Shown here: positions 54,135 through 61,628 of the stretch, piece after piece
Numbering within the stretch: the stretch's first letter is position 1
Layout of the letters: each line of letters starts with the position of its first letter
Source of the DNA: an uncultured Prochlorococcus sp.
GTDB taxonomy: Bacteria; Cyanobacteriota; Cyanobacteriia; PCC-6307; Cyanobiaceae
NCBI GenBank assembly: GCA_902521995.1
Contig: CABYTO010000007.1
Location: 1-62,969 of the forward strand
Length of the DNA stretch: 62,969 nt
Direction: 5' to 3'
Notes under the pieces: model-generated
Database searches by the model: none
Seen by the model: the letters and a program-made list of their open reading frames with translations, nothing else
Told to the model about the DNA's origin: nothing
Program-made: the position numbers and the translations under genes

Positions 54135-54854
54135 ATGAATAACAAAGAACAGGATAACTATAGTTATGCTACATTAGATCTTATAAAAAAATTTGTAGAT
54201 TCCAATCAAAGAAAAAGAATAAATTCATTAACTCAAATAGAATCTGAAGTCGAAAATATTTTTAATCTTGGCCCATCACTGTTCGATATGTTTGATAAAG
54301 AGGGAGATGACTGGGCTGCTGGTTGGATATTGCAAGTTTTAAAAAAATTTAAGCCAGAATTCTTTGAAAACTCTAAATTCAATAATTGGTTTAATACATA
54401 TTCAGATAATGATATTAATTATGAAGATTTGCAATTGATGTTAGTTGAGCAAAAATTTGAAGATGCAGATAGATTAACAAGTTCCTTCTTACGAAAATTA
54501 GCTGGAAAATTAGCTGAAAAACGTGGATATGTTTTCTACAGTGAAGTTAAAAATATGTCAGAAAAAGATTTAGAAACAATAGATAGATTATGGACTATTT
54601 ATTCTACTGGTAGATTTGGATTTTCAATTCAAGCAAAGATATTAAAATCAGTAGGGAAAAAATATGAATTAATGTGGCCGAAAATAGGTTGGAAAAAAGA
54701 GGGCTTATGGACTAGATATCCTGGATCTTTTTGCTGGTCATTGGATGCTCCTGATGGACATATGCCTTTAATAAATCAACTAAGAGGAGTAAGACTTATG
54801 GACTCTATCCTACGGCATCCTGCTATTTCAAAGAGACACAATAATATTCTTTAA
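54135..54854 (+). CDS. GUN4-domain protein
   Basis: A 239-residue protein with an N-terminal helical repeat (about 1-80) followed by the GUN4 porphyrin-binding domain (about 95-235). Marks are D-L-E-T-I-D-R-L-W-T-I-Y-S-T-G-R-F-G-F-S, W-P-K-I-G-W and the C-terminal G-H-M-P-L. GUN4 binds Mg-protoporphyrin and stimulates Mg-chelatase. Cyanobacteria have several paralogues, so whether this is the main chelatase partner is not certain. Confidence 0.9.
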   Translation: MNNKEQDNYSYATLDLIKKFVDSNQRKRINSLTQIESEVENIFNLGPSLFDMFDKEGDDWAAGWILQVLKKFKPEFFENSKFNNWFNTYSDNDINYEDLQLMLVEQKFEDADRLTSSFLRKLAGKLAEKRGYVFYSEVKNMSEKDLETIDRLWTIYSTGRFGFSIQAKILKSVGKKYELMWPKIGWKKEGLWTRYPGSFCWSLDAPDGHMPLINQLRGVRLMDSILRHPAISKRHNNIL

Positions 54855-54902
54855 ATTGAGGTATTTAATAAGTTAAAATTAAGATAGTGTAAAAATATTA
54901 TT

Positions 54903-55337
54903 ATGTCCTTATTCCAGGGCAAAAATATTTTAAAAAGATTTTTTAAAAGACCAAAAATTAACTGGTCAAACTACGAATTCGAATCATCATTACAGTTAAA
55001 TGAATTTGTCGATCAATTATTAGAACCTATTAAAAATTCTCAATCAAGCTATCTTATAAAACTTGGTTTACATGAAGCTCTAGTTAACGCAGTAAAACAT
55101 GGTAATAAATTAGATCCTAAAAAAAATATTAGAGTAAGAAGGATAATTACTCCTAATTGGTGTGTTTGGCAAATTCAAGATCAAGGTAATGGTTTAGAAA
55201 TAAAAAAAAGAGACTACAAATTACCGAAAAAAATAAGTAGTGTAAATGGCCGTGGCCTATACATTATTAATGAATGTTTTGATGATATTAGATGGAGTAG
55301 TAAAGGTAATAGGCTTCAGTTGGCTTTAAAAAGGTGA
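54903..55337 (+). CDS. RsbW/SpoIIAB-like HATPase (putative anti-sigma kinase)
   Basis: A 144-residue ATP-binding protein of the histidine-kinase-like ATPase fold. N box: H-E-A-L-V-N-A-V-K-H-G-N (57-68, with Glu58 and Asn62). G1 box: D-Q-G-N-G-L (93-98). G2: G-R-G-L (116-119). This arrangement is that of serine-kinase anti-sigma factors such as RsbW. The STAS-domain protein at 30.6 kb is a candidate partner. Its 3' end overlaps the convergent 87-residue gene by 22 bases. Confidence 0.82.
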   Translation: MSLFQGKNILKRFFKRPKINWSNYEFESSLQLNEFVDQLLEPIKNSQSSYLIKLGLHEALVNAVKHGNKLDPKKNIRVRRIITPNWCVWQIQDQGNGLEIKKRDYKLPKKISSVNGRGLYIINECFDDIRWSSKGNRLQLALKR

Positions 55338-55579
55338 TTTTTACTAGGGCAAGGTTGGTCTACGTTTATTTCTTTTAACCATTTAACACTTTCTTCTATA
55401 TACTCAATAGTTTCCTTGTCATTGCAGGAAATAATTAAATGGCATAGTCCAGCCGAAATTAGTTCTGCAGCTCTTTTATATTTATTTCCTTTATCTTTAT
55501 GCCATTTAGAATGATCAATCTTTAGTTTGTCATTAAGACTTTGAACAAGCTGAATAGTATCTTTATCCCAATAGTTCAT
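55316..55579 (-). CDS. Conserved-looking cyanobacterial protein, 87 aa
   Basis: A soluble, basic, helical 87-residue protein with R-A-A-E-L-I-S-A-G-L-C-H-L-I and W-L-K-E-I-N motifs, perhaps DUF6439 (uncertain identification). Two Cys are present. It overlaps the HATPase gene tail-to-tail by 22 bases, so both ends must be conserved for both products. It is followed, on its own strand upstream, by the methyltransferase gene ending at 55592. No function assigned. Confidence 0.65.
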   Translation of the reverse strand: MNYWDKDTIQLVQSLNDKLKIDHSKWHKDKGNKYKRAAELISAGLCHLIISCNDKETIEYIEESVKWLKEINVDQPCPSKNHLFKAN

Positions 55580-55591
55580 AGGAGTTTTTTT

Positions 55592-56647
55592 TTACTTTAC
55601 AGCAGACCAAACTTTGGTCATAAAAAAGGAATTTGATTTTACATCTTTAAACCCTACATCCTCAATTTTAGAATCTATATCCTCTTTTATGTAATCACAA
55701 TAAAAAGGCTCATGAAAAGATTTATAGAAGCTTTCCATTACGGATGTAAAGTCAGGTGAATCACTTAATTGAATTGAATCAGCTAAAACTAATATTCCGC
55801 CAGGTTCAAGAACTCTAAAAAATTCATTTAGTACTTTAGCTCTAATTGTTCTAGGTAATTCATGAAATAAGTAAACACAAGAAATGCATTGAAAACTATC
55901 ATTTTCAAAAGGTAATTCCTCAGCGTTACCTTTTATCAACTGAATTAAATCTCCATCTAAATCTGAAATATATCTACTTGCCTCTTTTAAGTATGAATCA
56001 GATAAATCAATGCCTGTAATTTTTTCTTTAGGAAATGCTGCTCTTAATTGTTTTAATGTTCTTCCTGATCCTGTAGCCACATCAAGTATTTTTATAGAGC
56101 TTTTTTTTCTATCTCTAAAGATTTCAAGTCCTTCTTTTATTGGCTTAATTATTCTTCTCCTCATTGAGTCAGCACTACCATTGAAAAGTATCTCAACTTG
56201 TAGGTCATAAATGCTGGCTGAAAAATCTGATAAATAACCATCTGTTTGATGATGAAAATTTCTTAAGTAATATTGAGGATAATTATCTTTATCGATTGAT
56301 TTTGGAAGATCATCAAAGTTTTGTTTTCTGCGTCTATCCCATGTATTAGGCATATCAAGCCAAATTTTAGGATACTGAGTTAGATATCTAAGCCATGGTT
56401 CGTCAAACAATAATTTTTTTGGATATATATTTTTTTCTGCATCATTCCAATCTTCTTCTCTTAAATTATCCATTGAATTTTGGATTCGCATTAGAAGGTC
56501 TCTATCTATATTGAAATTTTCAAGCTTTGAATCGGGAAGAATAAAGTTCATTAATCTTGAACTAATCTGCTTGTGAGCGAAACCTGCAATACTTTTACTT
56601 TGTTGTAGCGTTTTATATGCAATTTTTGAGATAGATTCTCTAGCCAT
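55592..56647 (-). CDS. Class I SAM-dependent methyltransferase
   Basis: A 351-residue protein from the ATG at 56647; the frame opens at 56689 in an AT repeat, a less likely start. The Rossmann domain (about 190-340) has motif I I-L-D-V-A-T-G-S-G-R-T-L and the acidic end of beta-2 in G-I-D-L-S, with motif post-II V-Y-L-F-H-E-L-P. The N-terminal 180 residues are specific to this group and contain W-L-R-Y-L-T-Q-Y-P. The substrate is unknown; a UbiE-type (quinone) or lipid substrate is plausible but not shown. Confidence 0.82.
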   Translation of the reverse strand: MARESISKIAYKTLQQSKSIAGFAHKQISSRLMNFILPDSKLENFNIDRDLLMRIQNSMDNLREEDWNDAEKNIYPKKLLFDEPWLRYLTQYPKIWLDMPNTWDRRRKQNFDDLPKSIDKDNYPQYYLRNFHHQTDGYLSDFSASIYDLQVEILFNGSADSMRRRIIKPIKEGLEIFRDRKKSSIKILDVATGSGRTLKQLRAAFPKEKITGIDLSDSYLKEASRYISDLDGDLIQLIKGNAEELPFENDSFQCISCVYLFHELPRTIRAKVLNEFFRVLEPGGILVLADSIQLSDSPDFTSVMESFYKSFHEPFYCDYIKEDIDSKIEDVGFKDVKSNSFFMTKVWSAVK

Positions 56648-56675
56648 TTTTCGATTTATATATATATATTCCAAC

Positions 56676-56724
56676 AAAAAAAAAATCAATTTGAGAATAT
56701 TTTGTGATATTTCTCAAATTGATT
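56676..56724 (-). terminator. Intrinsic terminator of glnA
   Basis: On the minus strand after the glnA stop: a perfect 14-base-pair stem (56711-56724 with 56684-56697), a 13-base loop and then a run of ten T on the transcript strand (56685-56676). This is the clearest Rho-independent terminator in the window, 24 bases after the stop codon. Confidence 0.85.
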
Positions 56725-56748
56725 AATTTAAATATTGTTTTCTTTTAT

Positions 56749-58170
56749 TTATGCATCGTAATACATGAAGAATTCATGTGGATGAGGCCTTTGTCTTAGT
56801 TGTTGTACCTCTTCGTATTTTATATCGATAAAGTTATCAATAAAATCTTCAGTAAATACTCCACCAGCTAATAGATAATCCTTATCTGCTTTTAGCGCAT
56901 TAAGTGAGTCATTTAGAGATGAAGGCACTGTATCAATTTTTGCAAGTTCATCAGCTGGAAGTTCAAATAAATCAACATCTACTCCATCACCAGGATCAAT
57001 TTGATTTTTAATTCCATCAATACCAGCAAGCATCATTACAGAGAATGCTAAGTAAGGATTTGCAAGTGCGTCACCTGATCTGAATTCTAATCTTTTAGCT
57101 TTGGGGCTTGGTCCTGTTAAAGGTATTCTTACCGCAGCTGATCTATTACCCTCAGAATAAACTAGATTTACAGGTGCTTCGAATCCTGGAACCAATCGTT
57201 TATAACTATTAGTAGTTGGGTTAGTAAATGCTAAGAATGATGGTGCATGTTTAAGTATGCCTCCGATGTACCATCTTGCTGTTTGAGATAAATTTGCATA
57301 TGATCCTTCACCAAAGAATAGTGGCTGTCCACTCTTCCATAAACTTTGGTGAACATGCATTCCTGTTCCGTTGTCGTTAAATACAGGTTTGGGCATAAAT
57401 GTTGCTGTTTTTCCATATTTTTTTGCAACATTTCTGACAACGTATTTATAAGTCATAACATTATCAGCAGCATTTATTAACGAATCGAATTTCATTCCAA
57501 GCTCATGTTGGCCGGCACCAGCAACTTCATGGTGATGTTTTTCAGTGGGGATCCCTAATTCACCCATAAGAAGAAGCATCTCAGATCTGATATCTTGCGC
57601 AGTATCATTTGGAGCTACTGGAAAATATCCTTCTTTATATTGTATTTTGTATCCTAGGTTTCCCCCTTCTTCAATTCTCCCTGTATTCCATGGAGCTTCA
57701 ATAGTATCTACACTATAAAAACAACCTCCTTCTTTAGAGTCATATCTAACATCATCAAATAAAAAGAATTCAGGTTCTGGTCCAAAAAATGCAGTATCCG
57801 CTATACCAGTCGAGTCTAAATATTTTAATGCTTTTTGAGCTAAAGCTCTTGGACATCTATCATAAGGTTCCCCGCTTCTTGGCTCTTGAATAGAGCAAAT
57901 CATACTTAAAGTTTTATGTTTATAAAAGGGATCAATCCAAGCTGTACTTGCATCAGGCACCATTGACATATCCGATGCATTAATTGCTTTCCAACCTCTT
58001 ATTGATGAGCCATCAAATGCCAAACCTTCTGTAAAAGAATCCTCCTCTATCATGTCTGATGTAAGAGTTAAATGTTGCCATTTTCCATGAATATCAGTGA
58101 ATTTTAAATCGATGAGTTCAATTCCTTCGTCTTTAATTTGACTTAAAACGTCTTGAGGAGATTTAGACAT
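56749..58170 (-). CDS. glnA: Glutamine synthetase type I
   Basis: Incorporates ammonium into glutamate, the central step of nitrogen assimilation. The 473 residues form a type [12 protein letters not shown] near residue 52, the metal motif [10 protein letters not shown], the ATP-binding [14 protein letters not shown] and the N-R-S-A-A-V-R-I-P loop. The C-terminal region has the sequence [10 protein letters not shown]. An NtcA-type promoter lies 22-63 bases upstream, with a strong terminator behind. It takes the ammonium from the urea locus at 8-18 kb. Confidence 0.98.
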   Translation of the reverse strand: MSKSPQDVLSQIKDEGIELIDLKFTDIHGKWQHLTLTSDMIEEDSFTEGLAFDGSSIRGWKAINASDMSMVPDASTAWIDPFYKHKTLSMICSIQEPRSGEPYDRCPRALAQKALKYLDSTGIADTAFFGPEPEFFLFDDVRYDSKEGGCFYSVDTIEAPWNTGRIEEGGNLGYKIQYKEGYFPVAPNDTAQDIRSEMLLLMGELGIPTEKHHHEVAGAGQHELGMKFDSLINAADNVMTYKYVVRNVAKKYGKTATFMPKPVFNDNGTGMHVHQSLWKSGQPLFFGEGSYANLSQTARWYIGGILKHAPSFLAFTNPTTNSYKRLVPGFEAPVNLVYSEGNRSAAVRIPLTGPSPKAKRLEFRSGDALANPYLAFSVMMLAGIDGIKNQIDPGDGVDVDLFELPADELAKIDTVPSSLNDSLNALKADKDYLLAGGVFTEDFIDNFIDIKYEEVQQLRQRPHPHEFFMYYDA

Positions 58171-58191
58171 AATTTTGTAATACCTTATATG

Positions 58192-58233
58192 AAATTAATA
58201 ACTTGATGATTCTTGTTTTGTATCAATGGTAAC
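58192..58233 (-). promoter_or_regulatory. NtcA-activated promoter of glnA
   Basis: On the minus strand GTTACCATTGATAC (58233-58220) matches GTA-N8-TAC except GTT, followed exactly 22 bases later by TAATTT (58197-58192), a TAN3T -10 element. The same design, with the same GTT variant, is seen at urtA, pointing to shared NtcA activation. Confidence 0.8.
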
Positions 58234-58383
58234 TTTTTTTAAGACTTGATGTCTTCTTTCAGTGTTTCAAGTCATAAGTTTAATAATTATTTACCTAAAT
58301 ATTTAAATTGAATTAATTTCTTTAAATAAATATCGCTTATGTGGAGATATTAGTTTAATTTAAAAGTAATTGAATGTAATGCT

Positions 58384-59568
58384 TTGACAGAAGCAAAACT
58401 TATCTCGGCTTTAAATGAAGAGAATTTATCTCATTTCTCAAAGACTTATGTTCCCTCTAGACTTTTATTAGGTCCTGGTCCTTCAAACGCACATCCAGAA
58501 GTCTTAAGCGCTCTTTCTTTGAATCCTATTGGTCACTTAGATGAAGCATATATTTCATTGATGTCTGAAGTTCAACAACTTCTAAGATATACATGGCAAT
58601 GTAATAATCGTCTTACTCTTCCAATGAGTGGTACTGGAAGTGCAGCTATGGAAGCATCAATAGCTAATTTTATAGAGGAAGGAGAAAAAATTCTTATCGC
58701 TAAGAAAGGATATTTTGGAGATAGACTTGTTGATATGGCAACAAGATATAAAGCAGATGTATCTGTTATTGAAAAACCTTGGGGTGAATCCTTTTCTTAT
58801 GAAGAAATCAAGTATGAAATAGAAACTAAAAAACCAGCAATTTTTGCTATTGTTCATGCTGAAACATCAAGTGGTGTTTTACAACCTCTTGATGGTATTG
58901 GGGATGTATGTAGAAAAAATAACTGCCTGTTTTTGGTTGATGCAGTTACTTCTCTTGGAGCTCTAGAACTATTGATTGACGAATGGAAAATTGATCTAGC
59001 ATATAGTTGTAGTCAAAAGGGATTAAGTTGTCCACCAGGATTAAGCCCTTTTACGATGAATAAAAGAGCTGAAGAAAAACTAAGTTCAAGAAAAACAAAA
59101 GTACCTAACTGGTATTTAGATTTATCTCTTTTAAATAAATATTGGGGTTCTGATCGCGTTTACCATCATACGGCCCCTGTAAATATGAATTTTGCTATTC
59201 GAGAAGGTTTACGATTAATTGCAAATGAAGGTTTAGAGAATGTTTGGTATAGGCATAATACTAATGCTAAGAAACTTTGGAAAGGTTTAGAAAGTCTAGG
59301 AATGGAATTACATGTATCAGAGGATTATCGATTGCCAACTCTTACAACAGTTAAGATCCCACCTGCAGTTGATGGAGATGGTTTTAGAAATCATCTCTTA
59401 AGAAACTTTGGGATTGAAATAGGAAATGGACTTGGAGAATTATCCGGTAAAGTGTGGCGTGTAGGTCTAATGGGTTTTAATTCATGTGAGGAGAATGTTG
59501 ATAGATTATTAAATATATTTGATACTGAGCTAAAGAAATTTTCTATTTTTGAGTCCTCAACTTTTTGA
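58384..59568 (+). CDS. Class V aminotransferase (alanine/serine-glyoxylate aminotransferase type)
   Basis: PLP enzyme of 394 residues, class V fold. Lys212 in S-Q-K-G-L-S-C-P-P-G is the Schiff-base lysine and Asp186 in V-D-A-V-T-S-L binds the pyridine nitrogen. L-L-G-P-G-P-S-N-A-H-P opens the family. It probably converts glyoxylate to glycine in photorespiration, with alanine or serine as donor. The start is TTG at 58384, 150 bases from the NtcA site of the divergent glnA. It overlaps the convergent tadA gene by 26 bases. Confidence 0.93.
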   Translation: MTEAKLISALNEENLSHFSKTYVPSRLLLGPGPSNAHPEVLSALSLNPIGHLDEAYISLMSEVQQLLRYTWQCNNRLTLPMSGTGSAAMEASIANFIEEGEKILIAKKGYFGDRLVDMATRYKADVSVIEKPWGESFSYEEIKYEIETKKPAIFAIVHAETSSGVLQPLDGIGDVCRKNNCLFLVDAVTSLGALELLIDEWKIDLAYSCSQKGLSCPPGLSPFTMNKRAEEKLSSRKTKVPNWYLDLSLLNKYWGSDRVYHHTAPVNMNFAIREGLRLIANEGLENVWYRHNTNAKKLWKGLESLGMELHVSEDYRLPTLTTVKIPPAVDGDGFRNHLLRNFGIEIGNGLGELSGKVWRVGLMGFNSCEENVDRLLNIFDTELKKFSIFESSTF

Positions 59569-60058
59569 ACCAAATCTGTAAAATTTGACTACATTCATCT
59601 TCTAAGATACCTCCAATTATTTCCATTTTGTGATGAGCACTTTCATGTTTTGATAGATCAATTGAACCACCCAATCCGCCTCTTTTTTTATCGTAAGCCC
59701 CGAAAATAACTTTACCCATCCGTGCTTGAATAAGTGCAGAGGAACACATTGTACAAGGTTCTAAATTTGTGATAATAGTACATTCATTAAATCTCCAATC
59801 ATTTTTTATTAGAGATGCCTGCCTAAGTGCCATTATCTCAGCATGACCTAATGGGTCTTTATTTATATTTCTTCTGTTAACCCCTCTCCCGATACATCTT
59901 TCTCTCTCATCTAAGATTATTGAACAGATTGGCAGCTCAACTTTTCCAATTTCTTTGGATCTTCTTAATATCGAATTCATCCACAAAGTGTATTTTGAAA
60001 TATTTGTTTTTTTTTGTTGATCTTCATTACTATTTCCATTTTCAAAAATATACCTCAT
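59543..60058 (-). CDS. tadA: tRNA adenosine(34) deaminase TadA-like
   Basis: Zinc deaminase making inosine at the wobble position of tRNA-Arg(ACG). H72-A-E74 and P101-C102-x2-C105 bind zinc and hold the catalytic Glu. The 171-residue protein has about 25 extra polar N-terminal residues before the usual W-M-N-S-I-L start of the domain. F-G-A-Y-D-K-K-R-G-G-L-G-G is the TadA-type loop, which separates it from cytidine deaminases. Its end overlaps the convergent aminotransferase gene. Confidence 0.92.
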   Translation of the reverse strand: MRYIFENGNSNEDQQKKTNISKYTLWMNSILRRSKEIGKVELPICSIILDERERCIGRGVNRRNINKDPLGHAEIMALRQASLIKNDWRFNECTIITNLEPCTMCSSALIQARMGKVIFGAYDKKRGGLGGSIDLSKHESAHHKMEIIGGILEDECSQILQIWFKKLRTQK

Positions 60059-60101
60059 TTACCAATATTAAGAATAAAATTATTAATAGATATCTTATCT
60101 G

Positions 60102-61487
60102 ATGACTGAAGATTTAATTAATAAAAAAGATACATACTTCCCTTCGTATTTAGGGACTAACGATAACTTAATTACTCTCCTAAATAAAACAACTCAAATT
60201 CTTTGTGACTGGTTCTCTAAAGCCGATAAATATGGCCCATTACCATTTGATGAGAATTTTAAGTGCTTAATGCCTGATGAGGATGGTAATTCTACAGAAG
60301 ATTTGTTTTCCGATATTCAATCCCTTCTAAATAATTCTTTTAATCCTGTTCACCCCGGGTCTTTAGCTCATCTGGATCCACCACCTTTGATTTTTTCTAT
60401 TTTAGGCGATTTAATTGCTGCTGGTTTAAATAATAATCTTCTTGCTTACGAGTTGTCTCCAAGTATTACTTTGCTTGAAGAATCATTATGCAAATGGTTT
60501 GCAAAGAAAATAGGGTTTAATGATTCTTCAGGGGGCATAGCAGCTAGCGGAGGTACTTTAAGTAATTTGAATGCACTTATAGCAGCTAGACATAATTCTG
60601 GATTAGGCACAGATCCCAATTCTGTATTACTTGTTAGTGAAGATGCTCATTCCTCCTTTATTAAATGTATAAGAATAATGGGTCTTGATGAAGCAAATCT
60701 TATCAGGATTAAAACTGATAATAACGGCAGTATTGATATACAAAATCTTAGAAAAACTATAGATAAATGTTTTATTGATAATAAAAAAATATTTGCTATT
60801 GTTGCCACGCTAGGCACAACTGTAAGAGGAGCAATTGATCCTATTAAAGATATAAGTGAAATATGCAAAGAAAGAAATATATGGCTTCATATCGATGGCT
60901 CCATTGGAGGAATTTTTGCAATAACTTCTATTCCAATAGAGGGTTTAAATGAGATTAATAAGGCTAATTCCATAACAATAAATCCTCAAAAAATAATTGG
61001 CATTACAAAGACATCATCTTTGTTATTAGTTTCAGAAATGAGTACTTTAGAAAATACATTTTCGACTGGACTTCCTTACCTATCATCTAATGAAGATATC
61101 ATAAATAGAGGGGAAATAGGCATACAAGGTTCTAGACCTGCAGAGGTTATCAAACTATGGCTTGGGTTACGTTTTTTAGGACTAAATGGAATAGAAAATA
61201 TACTAAAATCATCAATTAAAAGAAAAGATTTTTTTATAAAAAATATTAGTAAAAATAAATTTGATATATTTTCAGGTCCTCTGCATATTGTATCATTCTT
61301 ACCAAAGAAACTTGAGCCAAAAGACTCTGATGCATGGACTCAAACTAAAGTTAATGAACTAATTGACAATAATTTTATGCTTTCTAGACCAAAATTTAAA
61401 GGTAAATATCTTTTACGTGTTGTTATGGGAAATTACAATACAAAAAAATCTCATATTGAAGAACTTTTAAGACTTTTAGATTCTTAA
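60102..61487 (+). CDS. PLP-dependent group II amino acid decarboxylase-like protein
   Basis: A 461-residue PLP enzyme of the glutamate/aromatic/diaminobutyrate decarboxylase group. Lys297 (I-N-P-Q-K-I) is the likely Schiff-base lysine, His183 (D-A-H-S-S) stacks on PLP and Asp265 (H-I-D-G) binds the ring nitrogen. The usual D-x-H-K-W around the lysine is replaced by N-P-Q-K, so substrate and even activity are unclear. L-2,4-diaminobutyrate and aromatic amino acids are candidates. It follows the divergent tadA and precedes a small membrane ORF. Confidence 0.87.
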   Translation: MTEDLINKKDTYFPSYLGTNDNLITLLNKTTQILCDWFSKADKYGPLPFDENFKCLMPDEDGNSTEDLFSDIQSLLNNSFNPVHPGSLAHLDPPPLIFSILGDLIAAGLNNNLLAYELSPSITLLEESLCKWFAKKIGFNDSSGGIAASGGTLSNLNALIAARHNSGLGTDPNSVLLVSEDAHSSFIKCIRIMGLDEANLIRIKTDNNGSIDIQNLRKTIDKCFIDNKKIFAIVATLGTTVRGAIDPIKDISEICKERNIWLHIDGSIGGIFAITSIPIEGLNEINKANSITINPQKIIGITKTSSLLLVSEMSTLENTFSTGLPYLSSNEDIINRGEIGIQGSRPAEVIKLWLGLRFLGLNGIENILKSSIKRKDFFIKNISKNKFDIFSGPLHIVSFLPKKLEPKDSDAWTQTKVNELIDNNFMLSRPKFKGKYLLRVVMGNYNTKKSHIEELLRLLDS

Positions 61488-61490
61488 CTA

Positions 61491-61628
61491 ATGAATATGG
61501 GTAGACCAAAAATTATTGCAATAGTAACAGGGTTTATATCTATAGCTATTTGTATTGCTTACTTACTCTTAATAACTATTTTTGATTTCAGAACTTATCT
61601 AAATGATCAATTATCCAATTTTACATAG
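61491..61628 (+). CDS. Small membrane protein, 45 aa
   Basis: ATG at 61491, 3 bases after the decarboxylase stop. Residues M-N-M-G-R-P-K-I-I-A-I-V-T-G-F-I-S-I head one membrane helix of about 22 residues, followed by a polar tail. The opening looks conserved rather than random. Its stop overlaps the convergent GTPase end by 8 bases. Unknown function. Confidence 0.6.
   Translation: MNMGRPKIIAIVTGFISIAICIAYLLLITIFDFRTYLNDQLSNFT

Noticed and set aside
56655..56672. TA-dinucleotide run upstream of the methyltransferase gene
   Set aside because: Only a few repeat units, within AT-rich leader DNA; no sign of a functional microsatellite. It only serves to disfavour the longer start at 56689.
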